The notes under the pieces were generated by a model. The model was not told the origin of the DNA and searched no databases. It worked only from the letters and a program-made list of their open reading frames with translations. A stretch of DNA of 64,000 nt from contig NZ_JAMXFC010000029.1 of the NCBI RefSeq assembly GCF_025370755.1, positions 1 through 64,000 of the forward strand, in the 5' to 3' direction. This DNA comes from Laspinema sp. D2d (GTDB lineage Bacteria; Cyanobacteriota; Cyanobacteriia; Cyanobacteriales; Laspinemataceae). Below are positions 1 through 8,287 of this stretch, piece by piece (within the stretch, counting starts at the first letter, position 1; each line of letters starts with the position of its first letter). Both the position numbers and the translations under genes were made by a program.

Positions 1-64
1 GCCAAGGGGAGCCTAGATGCAAGTCGGGCTCCCCTCTTTATTGCTTTCGTGTCACTGGCTTAGT

Positions 65-811
65 CTAAACTCCAGTGTTTAACAGTTCTAGGCTGGCCCC
101 CTGAGCGATTAAATTGTCAATATGCGCCAAGTTTCGTTTGATATATTGCAGTTGTTTTTCAACAGTTTCTCTCCTTTATTTTCCCGAGGTCTTCCTATTT
201 TTAGAAAATTTTAAATAATCTTTTCAAGCTTTTTTTCTGTAAGTTCTTGGTTTTTTGTCTAGGTTATCCTTCAAGGATTTATATAAGAGGTCTATGATGC
301 TTTCGGTAGTTTTTCTTGCTTGATTTAACAGGTCCATATCCGTGGGGTATTTGATATCCGCAGGGGCAACCGTTGCATCCATTAATAGCCGTCCTCTATT
401 TCCTTTGGGTTTTTCGGCTTCTTCTAACTTTTTTGTGCTGGGGTCCTCCGGATTGAATCCTAGACTTTTTTGGACAATTCGGCGATTAATTTTTTGAAGC
501 AGAGCCGGACTAATTCTTTGCCGAAAATGAACCATCATTGACGGGTCAAAGGGCGCTTCATTCTGATAACTATTTCGTCCAATAAAGTACTGCAAATAAG
601 GATTTTCTTGGATTCGTTCAACTGTTTCTCGGTCGCTGACACCCAATTTTTCTTTGATGATTAAAGCGGCCAGTGCCATCCTAAAAGATTTGGCTGGTGC
701 CCCCATTTCTTCAGAAAAATTTTGGGCATATTCTGACTCAAATTCGGACCAAGGAATTAGCTTGGACAGAACAATCCACCGATTTTCTTCATCCAGCTGG
801 CCCTCATCGGG
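65..811 (-). pseudogene. Decayed DUF772-type (IS1182/IS5-like) transposase
   Basis: The minus strand encodes the N-terminal part of a DDE transposase with the DUF772/InsH-type domain. Recognisable pieces are GQLDEENRW near 800, LSKLIPWSEFESEYA, GAPAKSFRMALAALIIKEKL, NPYLQYFIG, MVHFRQRI and LLMDATVAPADI. The gene is broken at both ends. The frame is closed by a TAG at 812-814 just upstream of GQLDEENRW, so the true start codon is lost. At the other end the main frame stops at 224, and a shifted frame then resumes (KQLQYIKRNLAHIDNLIAQG) down to a stop at 65-67. Most of the catalytic domain between these pieces is missing. It can no longer make an active transposase. I assign the general family with confidence but not the exact IS; no terminal inverted repeats were identified. 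Confidence 0.8.
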
Positions 812-1008
812 CTAATAAAGGGGTATTCATGACTTTATCGAGCTTTACCCCTAATGCTAAAGAGTATGTAGGGCAAATTGCTCAAAAAGTTATTTTAATA
901 GATGGGGATGAACTTGCACAATTAATGATAGAACATAACGTCGGTGTTAGCCCCATTGTCAGTTATGAAATTAAAAAGGTAGATTCGGATTATTTTATAG
1001 AAGAGTAG
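808..1008 (+). pseudogene. 3' remnant of an Mrr-type restriction endonuclease
   Basis: From about position 808 the plus strand reads RANKGVFMTLSSF, then VILIDGDELAQLMIEHNVGV, and ends KKVDSDYF before the stop at 1006-1008. This matches the C-terminal end of Mrr-like restriction endonucleases, whose catalytic domain finishes with a KGVF-x-T-S block followed by LIDG-x-x-LA-x-LM and a Y-x-(V/I)K-(K/R)-(V/L)D-x-DYF tail. The N-terminal winged-helix part and the catalytic D-QAK core are absent. The homology begins where the antisense transposase remnant ends (811), so the element probably truncated the gene. An in-frame ATG lies within the fragment (829), but a protein of about 60 residues without the active site is unlikely to be functional. 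Confidence 0.75.
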
Positions 1009-1142
1009 CCGATCGCCCTCCTATCTCCCTACAATCCCTACACCGAATATCCCCCAGTAAAATAGGGAGGTAACGAGCTAATTTTCCCTATTTTACCGGC
1101 GAATGGAATCACGGCTATAGCCCTGAAAAAAATCTAATTGGA

Positions 1143-2048
1143 CTAATTTTCAGATTTTTCCGCTTGAGGTGGTGCTTCGGAAATGACCTCATATTCAATG
1201 ACACCTTCAGGTTCCAGGACCACTTCAGATTCCACCAAGATCGGAGTCGAAGGCGATTCTCCTCTCATTTCGGCAACGCGATCGCGGGTTTGACTTGCAA
1301 CTTCAGTGGCTTTTTCTCGCGCTTGTTCGGCAAAAGACATCGTGCCTTCTCGCGCTTGTTCAGCAAAAGACATTGTACCTTCTCGCGCTTGTCCTGCCAC
1401 TTCTTGCACTTTACTTTTCGCTTGTTCTGAGATATTTTGCGCTCCCTTCATTAATCCGCGCAAATCACCCATTGTTTTAGTATAATCATCTTTCAGCAAT
1501 TCGCCGACTTTATGTAGTTTTTGATTCATGCCATCGGTATAGGGTTGAGGGTCTTGGATGGCTGTATCAATCACCAGAATTCGCTTACTGCCGATACTAG
1601 AAATATCGTCCGGAGAGAGCAAATAAGTCCCTTCTACTGCACCGCGCCAACCGCTCGATTTATAAAGATAACCAACAACAGCCCCGGTCTGAGTAGCAAT
1701 GATATAATCGCGCAATTCCCCCGCTGTGTTTCCGCTATCAGTCAAAACTTCATGACCCATAATCGGATGACTAATTTCCGGGGATTTTTCTGGTTCTTCT
1801 GCCTCAGCATTAATGTTGACTAAAATACTATCGGCCCCAATACTATAAATTTGCTCCCAAGTAAAAGAATGTTTTTTAACTCCCAATCCCAGAACGCCGC
1901 CTGATTTGGAGGAAAAACCCACAACATGATGGGATTTTGCATTGAGCCAAAGTTCATCAATTCGGCCTACTTCTTCAGCCGTGCTGCGATCGATGACGCG
2001 ACGATTAATCAACTGAGAATACTGAATCACCTGTTGTTCGATTGCCAT
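1143..2048 (-). CDS. PRC-barrel domain protein with repeated amphipathic tail
   Basis: This 301-residue protein has two PRC-barrel-like domains, a fold found in photosynthetic reaction-centre H subunits and RimM. The first (about residues 8-80) begins SQLINRRVIDRSTAEEVGRI. The second (about 95-175) contains GHEVLTDSGNTAGELRDYII. The C-terminal third is a helical, charged tail with repeated EQAREGTMSFA units, encoded by a tandem DNA repeat at about 1317-1390. I chose the ATG at 2048 rather than an upstream one because AGGAG lies six bases before it and the barrel starts directly after. No membrane segment is evident. Such proteins are common in cyanobacteria; a scaffolding or membrane-surface role is inference. 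It is a single gene preceded by about 290 bp of non-coding DNA. Confidence 0.8.
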   Translation of the reverse strand: MAIEQQVIQYSQLINRRVIDRSTAEEVGRIDELWLNAKSHHVVGFSSKSGGVLGLGVKKHSFTWEQIYSIGADSILVNINAEAEEPEKSPEISHPIMGHEVLTDSGNTAGELRDYIIATQTGAVVGYLYKSSGWRGAVEGTYLLSPDDISSIGSKRILVIDTAIQDPQPYTDGMNQKLHKVGELLKDDYTKTMGDLRGLMKGAQNISEQAKSKVQEVAGQAREGTMSFAEQAREGTMSFAEQAREKATEVASQTRDRVAEMRGESPSTPILVESEVVLEPEGVIEYEVISEAPPQAEKSEN

Positions 2049-2339
2049 GTTAAAACTCCTATGGATTATAAACTCATCCCTTGTACGGATGATGGACATG
2101 AGACCCCTGAGTGCCACCGGCTAAAAGCTATGATGCCTTGCCGACAAACCATTCGTTTCCCATAGTCTACTAGAGGGAGCAAGGTACAGGAGTGATGAGA
2201 GTTACCTGGGGGGGTAATCGGGCGCTGAGGGAGTAACATAGCCCGATGCGATCGCTCCCTTTAATGGCTAGTTCCCTCTAGTCTGTCTGATACTTTATGA
2301 ACCGATACTAACAAAATCGTCGAGGAATCAGCCGCTTGC

Positions 2340-2801
2340 TCAGGATGGATAACCCTTTTTTGCCACTTCGGGTTCCAAAGAAGTTTGGGGAAGGGGAATG
2401 GGTAGGGTGACATCCTCAGCTGTCACCGTATCCGTATCAGGGTCGGGCAGACGCATTTCAGACTCCAATTTTTGAAAGTCCGATGAGATTTTGGACTGAT
2501 ATTTTGACAGATGAATTTGAATTTGCGGACCCGAACGCGCCAAAGAAAAAATTACCCCATCTTCTGCGGTCACTTGAGTAATGGGAGACCCCTTCAAATA
2601 AGTCCCATTCGTGCCGAGATTAATAATTTTCCACTGGAGGCCAGCCCGTCGCAACTCTACATGATGTCGAGAGACCACGGCACTATAGAGGACAACATTG
2701 TTATCCGTCGCACGCCCAATCCGAATGACAGATTCGTTTTCAAATTTCCAACTCTGAATCGGTGTGGACTTAATCGGATGCAATAAAGTTAATGTAATCA
2801 C
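2340..2801 (-). CDS. FHA-domain protein
   Basis: A forkhead-associated (FHA) phosphothreonine-binding domain fills about residues 20-95 of this 153-residue protein. The diagnostic residues are visible: IRIGRATDNNVVL, VSRHHVEL and NLGTNGTYLKG. The rest is an acidic, proline-rich tail. I chose a GTG start at 2801 (protein beginning MITLTLLHPIKS), because related cyanobacterial FHA proteins begin this way and AGGG lies nine bases upstream; a TTG at 2861 would add 20 residues. FHA proteins normally read out Ser/Thr kinase signalling, but no kinase gene is adjacent. A second FHA gene lies 500 bp upstream on the same strand, so the two may be functionally related. Confidence 0.85.
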   Translation of the reverse strand: MITLTLLHPIKSTPIQSWKFENESVIRIGRATDNNVVLYSAVVSRHHVELRRAGLQWKIINLGTNGTYLKGSPITQVTAEDGVIFSLARSGPQIQIHLSKYQSKISSDFQKLESEMRLPDPDTDTVTAEDVTLPIPLPQTSLEPEVAKKGYPS

Positions 2802-2861
2802 AGGAGCATCCCTATTCAGTAGATCTACCTTTGATAACAAAGGTTTAAGGTACAGCAGCAA

Positions 2862-3304
2862 CAGGGTACTTAAATTTTCCAGGTTAAAAAAAGGACCGAT
2901 TTAAAGATAGCCCTGTCACCCTGCCTTGTTTCAATTCTCATGATCTTCTTGGTCAAGAAGACCCAGGGTTTAGTCTAAACTGGAATAGAAATCCAGGGTT
3001 GATAGGTCCGGCTAACAAAACCCCCGCCAAACTTAGAACAAGTTGGCGGTGAGTCTGTCAACTGGGGAAAAAGGTGGTCAATTCCTAGTCCAGGGGTACA
3101 GCAAAGGTTAGAAACCCGGTTTGGTCACATAATCGCTAGTCTGGATAGCAATCTTAAATGATTTGTAACCCAGCCTGTGAGTTACCAGTGAAGCACCGAC
3201 AACACGCGGATTAAATGCACAATAGCAACTCAGAAAAGGTAAATACCCGGTTTGTTGTCCCCCGGAGTTAATTAGGAGCTAATCCAGTACCGATTCCCTA
3301 GATC
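2862..3304. other. Intergenic region with GAAACCCGGTTT repeats
   Basis: This is a 440-bp spacer between two co-directional FHA genes. It has no convincing gene. It contains two short copies of the dispersed motif ACCCGGTTT (about 3110-3125 and 3243-3254), which also occurs at 18331, 18381, 26698 and 26750. The promoter of the 2340-2801 gene should lie near its left end; no clear -35/-10 pair was identified. Confidence 0.5.
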
Positions 3305-4108
3305 CTACGACAGTTGGAAAATAAAGGTGACCATATCCCCCTTACCCAAAGCAATGCGATCGCCCGCACGCAAAAGCTGCCGATTTCCTTTCGGTAACGG
3401 CAGATTATTGACGTAGGTCCCATTAGAACTCCCCACATCCTCCAGAAAGAAATTAGTTCCCTCTACACGGATATCCGCATGAATACGAGAGACTACCTCA
3501 GAATGGGGAAATCCCGACACATCCACATCGGGGGGAACCATATCATTGGGTTTGCCAATATGAACAACCGAAAGGGTGGCAGGTAATTCCACCGGGGTAT
3601 TCGTTTGAACATGAAACAGCCGTGCCTGTGGCATCGCCTGAAGTTGGGTTGCCGAACTGGTGACAACTGGAGTGGCAACCGGACTCGGTGCTGGAGTGGG
3701 GTCGGGAGTAGCAACCGGAGTCGGTAACGGCATAGGGTCCGGAGACGGTAACGGAGTCGGTGCGACAGCCGGAGGACTCGCTGCTTCCGCTTCCGAGGTC
3801 GAAAATCCGGCTAGGGGGTCTGGAGAGACCAGAGGTTCCGGGGGGTCCAGGTCAGGGAGCGGCCCCGTAGAGGAACCCGAGGCAGCAGAAACCACCGTCG
3901 GCACAGCTTCTGGGAATTCTACAGAGGAGCTTGCCTCCGCAGTATTGACCTGGAGATTATAGCCACACTGACCACAGAAGGCGGCATCAGTTTGGACCGT
4001 TGCGCCACAGGAAGGACAGTTCATCGTGGCCGGTAAAGGAGTCAAACAAGCCTCACATTGAATGGCTCCATCAGGATTTTGGTGGTTGCAATTCGGGCAA
4101 ACTATCAT
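3305..4108 (-). CDS. Zinc-ribbon and FHA-domain protein
   Basis: The 267-residue protein starts with two short zinc-ribbon-like modules: CPNCNHQNPDGAIQCEAC at residues 3-20, then CPSC and FCGQCG at about 30-50. These would bind zinc through CxxC knuckles. A long proline/alanine/serine-rich linker follows (about 60-165) containing many PDP-type repeats. A C-terminal FHA domain (about 175-265) shows the VVSRIHADI and DVGSSNGTYVNN signatures. I chose the ATG at 4108, since MIVCPNC is the usual N-terminus of this architecture; an upstream ATG at 4180 would add 24 unlikely residues. The protein probably docks phosphothreonine-containing partners in the cytoplasm. The linker is GC-rich and low-complexity at DNA level and is likely to vary in length. 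Confidence 0.85.
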   Translation of the reverse strand: MIVCPNCNHQNPDGAIQCEACLTPLPATMNCPSCGATVQTDAAFCGQCGYNLQVNTAEASSSVEFPEAVPTVVSAASGSSTGPLPDLDPPEPLVSPDPLAGFSTSEAEAASPPAVAPTPLPSPDPMPLPTPVATPDPTPAPSPVATPVVTSSATQLQAMPQARLFHVQTNTPVELPATLSVVHIGKPNDMVPPDVDVSGFPHSEVVSRIHADIRVEGTNFFLEDVGSSNGTYVNNLPLPKGNRQLLRAGDRIALGKGDMVTFIFQLS

Positions 4109-4274
4109 CTTCGTTAAGTTCTCGCTTCGATACGATCGGAGAAAAGACGGGTTGAAACTGCTGCTATTGCGGCGGTTCAATCGCTTCAGGAGAGAAGAGC
4201 AATGAGCGGTTAATCACAAAAGTCCATCGGACCTCTGACCTGATTAGGCCGCCGTGCCTTATGGAATAGACCGT

Positions 4275-4997
4275 TTAGACGGCTAACTCCCGTCCTGCCG
4301 GTTCATCTAATAGCCACCATAACTCGCCTAAAGGCTGAATCAGCCGCGCCGGGTAGGTCAGAGGGTCAGCTTCGGCGGCGAAAATTTCTCCGAGGGCCTG
4401 TTGTTTAGAGGCACCAGCCACCAAAAAAAAGACATTGTGGGCGTGGTTAATTAGGGGAACGGTAAAGGTGATGCGGGGCTGTCCGTCTTTATTGCCTACG
4501 GTGACGAGGCGATCGCGCACTTGTAAGGCTTCGGTATGGGGAAATAGGGAGGCCGTATGAGCGTCATCGCCGATTCCCAGCAAAATGATATCAAAATTGG
4601 GGAACTCTCCCGGAGAAATGGTAAAGAATTGTTGCAAATGGGCCTCATGGCGCTGGGCATCCATCACGGGATCGTTTCCTTGGGTGGGAATCGGGTGAAT
4701 GTTAGCCTGGGGAAAGCTAACGCGATCGAGCCATGCTTGACGTGCCATGAGCTGATTGCTCTCGGGATCCGTTGGGGAGACATAGCGTTCGTCCCCCCAA
4801 AAAATATGAATTTTGTCCCAGGGAAGGTTCAGAGTCGCGAGGGATTCATACAAGGGTTTGGGGGTGCTGCCACCCGCCAAAGCGATGGTACAGCGATCGC
4901 CTCGTTGAATCGCTTCATCAATTTTGGCCCGCACCAGTTCCAGCGATCGTTCAACTAGGGCAGTTTTATCGGCTAAGACTTCGACGTGATGATTCAT
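4275..4997 (-). CDS. pgl: 6-phosphogluconolactonase
   Basis: This cytoplasmic enzyme hydrolyses 6-phosphogluconolactone to 6-phosphogluconate in the oxidative pentose phosphate pathway, which supplies NADPH in the dark in cyanobacteria. At 240 residues it has the normal family length. The hallmark motifs are present: ALAGGSTPKPLYESL (about residues 40-54), IFWGDERYVSPTDPESN (about 65-81) and ILLGIGDDAHTASLFP (about 138-153). The start MNHHVEVLADKTAL is consistent with cyanobacterial homologues. It is not in an operon with zwf or gnd here. Its 5' end faces a minisatellite and a divergent transferase gene. Confidence 0.95.
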   Translation of the reverse strand: MNHHVEVLADKTALVERSLELVRAKIDEAIQRGDRCTIALAGGSTPKPLYESLATLNLPWDKIHIFWGDERYVSPTDPESNQLMARQAWLDRVSFPQANIHPIPTQGNDPVMDAQRHEAHLQQFFTISPGEFPNFDIILLGIGDDAHTASLFPHTEALQVRDRLVTVGNKDGQPRITFTVPLINHAHNVFFLVAGASKQQALGEIFAAEADPLTYPARLIQPLGELWWLLDEPAGRELAV

Positions 4998-5039
4998 CCC
5001 GTTGGATTAAAATGAGGGTTTTCCACCCTATTTTAGGCA

Positions 5040-5310
5040 ATCTGGTCAAGAGGGGATGGGGAAGGTAGGAGAGATGGGGGAGGTAGGGTAGATGGGGAAG
5101 GTAAGAGAGATGGGGAGGATGGGGAGGATGGGGGAGATGGAAGTTTGTAATAACGACTGAAGTCCTTTCCGCCCCTACCTTCCCCATCTACCCTACCTTC
5201 CCCATCTACCCTACCTCCCCCATCTACCCTACCTCCCCCATCCCCCCTACCTTCCCCATCTCCCCCATCTACCCTACCTCCCCCATCCCCCCTACCTTCC
5301 CCATCTCCCC
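5040..5310. repeat. Composite minisatellite with palindromic core
   Basis: The left arm (5050-5142) is a purine-rich tandem array of GATGGGGAAGGTAGG / GATGGGGGAG units. It is followed by the core GTTTGTAATAACGACTGAAG (from 5143). The right arm (5170-5310) is a pyrimidine-rich array of CCCTACCTTCCCCATCTA units. The two arms are complementary, so one strand could fold into a long hairpin around the core. A copy of the same design lies at 52690-52830. Open frames running through it are glycine- or proline-rich artefacts. Confidence 0.85.
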
Positions 5311-5317
5311 CATCTCC

Positions 5318-6649
5318 ATGCTTTCTCACCCCAATCCCGATCGCCTGATTATTTTTACCCGCCTTCCCTATCCTGGAATGACTAAAACCAGGCTGATTCC
5401 GGCATTGGGTCCAACTGGGGCGGCGCTGTTGCATCGGCAATTGGGGGAACATACCCTTGCTACTGTTCGAGAGGGCTTGCAGCAAAAGATACTAAAACCG
5501 ATCGCAGTAGAAGTGCAATTTACTGGGGGAACGCTCGAACAGATGCAAGGGTGGTTGGGGGAAGAGTGGGAATATAGACCCCAATCTGAGGGAGATTTGG
5601 GCGATCGCCTCAAACTTGCGGCTCAGGAGGCATTTGCGGCGGGATGCTCGCGGGTGGTAATCATCGGCACCGATTGCCCGGATTTGGATGCCGGGATCCT
5701 CCTGCAAGCTTTTGAATCCCTGAATTCTCATGACTTGGTGTTAGGACCCGCAATGGATGGGGGATATTACCTGATTGGACTGTCTCGGTTCGTTCCGGAA
5801 CTCTTTGATGGGATAGCTTGGGGAACTGGGGAAGTTTTGGCTCAAACCCTGGCTGTAGCAAGTTCTAAGTCTCTGACTGTAGCGCAGTTACCGAAATTTA
5901 GGGATATTGATCGCCCGGAAGATTTAGCGGGATTAGAGTCCCGGTTTTCCCTGACACCCAAACAAGGGAGCCTCTCAATTATCCTGCCGGTTTTGAATGA
6001 AGAGGCACGGATTGGGTCTACCTTAGCGGCAGTTTGTGGTATCTCGGAGGTTGAAATTATTGTCGTGGATGGCGGTTCGAGCGATTGCACCCGAGAGATT
6101 GCCGAATCATATGGGGTAACCGTTGTCCGTAGCGAACCAGGTAGAGCAAGACAAATGAATCTGGGGGCTGCTCAGGCAACGGGGGAAATTCTACTGTTTT
6201 TACATGGGGATACTCGTTTGGGGCCGGGATTTGAGACGGAACTCCGGCGCATTTTGGAGGAACCGGAGGTGGTGGGGGGAGCCTTTGAATTGAAGATTGA
6301 GGGGCCAGAACCCTTCCTGCGAGTGATTGAATGGGGAGTGAAGTGGCGATCGCGCCTGGGGCAGATGCCTTATGGGGATCAGGGAATTTTTGTTCGTGCT
6401 GCCACCTTTTGGGAACTGGGGGGATTTGCCCAGATGGGGATCATGGAGGATTTTGAGTTTGTGAGCCGCTTGAGAAGACGCGGACCCCTAGCGATCGCCC
6501 CGACCCCCGCCTTCACCAGTGCTAGACGATGGCAGAAATTGGGCATTTTCCGAACCACTGGGATCAATCAACTGATGATTCTGGGATACTATTTGGGGAT
6601 TTCACCGACCCGTTTAGCGCATTGGTATCGCACCACCGCAGTAAAATAG
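5318..6649 (+). CDS. Two-domain transferase fusion (TIGR04282 + TIGR04283 types)
   Basis: This 443-residue protein joins two families usually encoded separately. Residues about 5-205 resemble the DUF2064/CofC-like nucleotidyltransferase family (rSAM/selenodomain-associated transferase 1), with TRLPYPGMTKTRL near the start, IGTDCPDL in the middle and LGPAMDGGYYLIG. Residues about 218-440 are a family 2 glycosyltransferase of the transferase-2 type, with LSIILPVLNEEARIGSTL, IVVDGGSSDCT, GRARQMNLGA and LLFLHGDTRL. The second active site has the expected D-x-D-like LHGD. No radical-SAM/selenodomain gene is visible nearby, so the substrate is unknown. The start lies directly after a minisatellite and has no strong ribosome-binding site. 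Its neighbours hpsJ and a GT2 gene suggest a sugar-related context. Confidence 0.85.
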   Translation: MLSHPNPDRLIIFTRLPYPGMTKTRLIPALGPTGAALLHRQLGEHTLATVREGLQQKILKPIAVEVQFTGGTLEQMQGWLGEEWEYRPQSEGDLGDRLKLAAQEAFAAGCSRVVIIGTDCPDLDAGILLQAFESLNSHDLVLGPAMDGGYYLIGLSRFVPELFDGIAWGTGEVLAQTLAVASSKSLTVAQLPKFRDIDRPEDLAGLESRFSLTPKQGSLSIILPVLNEEARIGSTLAAVCGISEVEIIVVDGGSSDCTREIAESYGVTVVRSEPGRARQMNLGAAQATGEILLFLHGDTRLGPGFETELRRILEEPEVVGGAFELKIEGPEPFLRVIEWGVKWRSRLGQMPYGDQGIFVRAATFWELGGFAQMGIMEDFEFVSRLRRRGPLAIAPTPAFTSARRWQKLGIFRTTGINQLMILGYYLGISPTRLAHWYRTTAVK

Positions 6650-7158
6650 GGGAGGATCAGGTTGAGTCAGTGGTTTGTCCGGGGTTAACTCCCCCAATCA
6701 TTCCATCTTCCTATCCCGACATGGTTCTATCGAACCTCAATGTCTTAGGGTGACTTTTACACCCTGCCAAAAACTACAATAAATTTTGGGTAAAGTTTAC
6801 CCAATTGTAGTTAAAATTTCTGGGATTTAAGTTTAAACTTAAATCGGAGGATTCAATTAATCACCCTTTAACGGTGTGCCATCCAATGAAACTCATTTGA
6901 TGAATCGCAAAACCTGGCCTATTAATAGTATCCTTGGGCAATCAGGATTGAGCGATTAATAAGCAGTTTAAGGGTTAAGACTGAATCGCTCTAGGGATTC
7001 GACTGGTTTCCGGGAAACCCTGAACCCGAGGCCCCTTCTCTTCCACCCCGGAATTCAATCAATTTCCTTGGGGTAAAAACACCTCGTCAAACGAGTGAAA
7101 TGGAAGAGAAAAACTTCCCCGATTTGGGGAAATATAGCGGAAAATTTATAGGAGAATC
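6650..7158. other. Non-coding region with two strong palindromes
   Basis: No gene is supported in these 509 bp upstream of hpsJ. Two perfect or near-perfect inverted repeats stand out. At 6774-6810 CTACAA and TTGTAG enclose TTGGGTAAA / TTTACCCAA. At 6824-6845 there is a perfect 22-bp palindrome centred on GTTTAAAC. They lie 310-385 bp before the hpsJ start and could be transcription-factor targets, a terminator for the upstream gene, or a folded leader. Confidence 0.6.
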
Positions 7159-7977
7159 ATGAATCAAGAATCCGTAGCTTCAATGTCGTTAAAAGTAATC
7201 GGGGTGATTTTAATTGTATCATCACTGGTAGATTATGTACTCTTAGCCTTTCCCTTTCAGCCCGGATCAAGAGAATGGCAAATTGCTTATGCAACTCAAA
7301 TTGTAGAACGGGGAATCATTCCCTTAGTAGGGATAGCTTTTTTAGTCACCGGGTCTTGGATGGATCGGGCTGAGGGGGGAGGTGCTCCTAAACGCAACCC
7401 ATTTCAAGATTTGAGATTTTGGGCCTTTGTATTGTCTACAATTCTGGGGGTAGTATTTTTAGCGGTATTTCCCCTGCATTTGAATAACGTGCGCTTGCAA
7501 CGTTCTGAAGCATTGCAGCAGATTCGAGAACAGGCCAGCCAAACTGAAGGGCAAATCGTCAGTCAACTTGAAAACGAAAATGTAGAGACAGAAATTCAGC
7601 AACGCCGGAGTGCAATTGGGGGACAAATCCGGGAATTACTCTCGAATCCAGACCGACTGAATGAAGCGCTACAAAGTCCGGACGTGCCGGAACAAGAGAA
7701 GGAATTACTGAGCCAATTCCAGCAGAATCCCCAAGCCTTGGATCAGTTCCTCAACCAACAATTCAGCACGGAGAATCTTCGGACTCAACAACTAACCCAG
7801 ATTCGGTCTCGTCAGCAAGAACTGGAAAGTCAGACCAAAACTCGCTTTACTAAATTAGCCGTGCAAACCGGGATTAGCAGTTTGTTGTTGTCCGTGGCTT
7901 ATAGCATTATTGGCTGGACAGGTTTAAAAAGTATGGGGGGTGTCGGGGGAGGACGACGTAAATCGATGGGTCGTTAG
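7159..7977 (+). CDS. hpsJ: HpsJ-family membrane protein
   Basis: A 272-residue integral membrane protein resembling HpsJ, one of the hormogonium polysaccharide (Hps) proteins of filamentous cyanobacteria. Transmembrane segments are visible at about residues 8-30 (IGVILIVSSLVDYVLLAFP), 45-65 (ERGIIPLVGIAFLVTGSW), 88-108 (FVLSTILGVVFLAVFPLHL) and about 240-258. A glutamine/glutamate-rich helical region lies between the third and fourth. The start is supported by AGGAG five bases upstream. In Nostoc, hps genes are needed for polysaccharide secretion linked to type IV pili and gliding; the same role here is inferred. A GT2 gene follows 310 bp downstream, which fits exopolysaccharide synthesis. 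The other hps genes are not in this window. Confidence 0.75.
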   Translation: MNQESVASMSLKVIGVILIVSSLVDYVLLAFPFQPGSREWQIAYATQIVERGIIPLVGIAFLVTGSWMDRAEGGGAPKRNPFQDLRFWAFVLSTILGVVFLAVFPLHLNNVRLQRSEALQQIREQASQTEGQIVSQLENENVETEIQQRRSAIGGQIRELLSNPDRLNEALQSPDVPEQEKELLSQFQQNPQALDQFLNQQFSTENLRTQQLTQIRSRQQELESQTKTRFTKLAVQTGISSLLLSVAYSIIGWTGLKSMGGVGGGRRKSMGR

Positions 7978-8287
7978 AATAAGAAATGGGCGATCGCATT
8001 CACGCATCACTCAGGGATATCCAGTCAAGTCGGGAAGTCAGCTTGCGCTCAATTCTAGTCAAGTCTAAGTCTTTAATAATTTGGCGAGGTTGCCCTCGTT
8101 TCCATCATCTCAGTTGAGTTACGATGAGGGCGAAATGGGTGCGTCAGGGCGCTCACCCAGTGCAACCCGGATGCCATTTAGGGTGGTGTGGTTTAACTAA
8201 TGGGTCGATACCGGCGTCGCAAACAAGTTTTGAGTGCCGATCGCCACAACTATTCACAATTCAGCCGATTATTGGCAATTGCCCCCC
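7978..8287. other. Intergenic region between hpsJ and GT2
   Basis: These 310 bp have no gene I can support. A weak inverted repeat (GCCCTCGT near 8091, ACGATGAGGGC near 8121) may form a stem. An open frame at 8124-8309 overlaps the start of the next gene and has no family features. Confidence 0.5.

Noticed and set aside
5033-5485. Minus-strand open frame rich in Gly and Pro
   Set aside because: It runs through the composite minisatellite and the antisense of the transferase start, with no family features.
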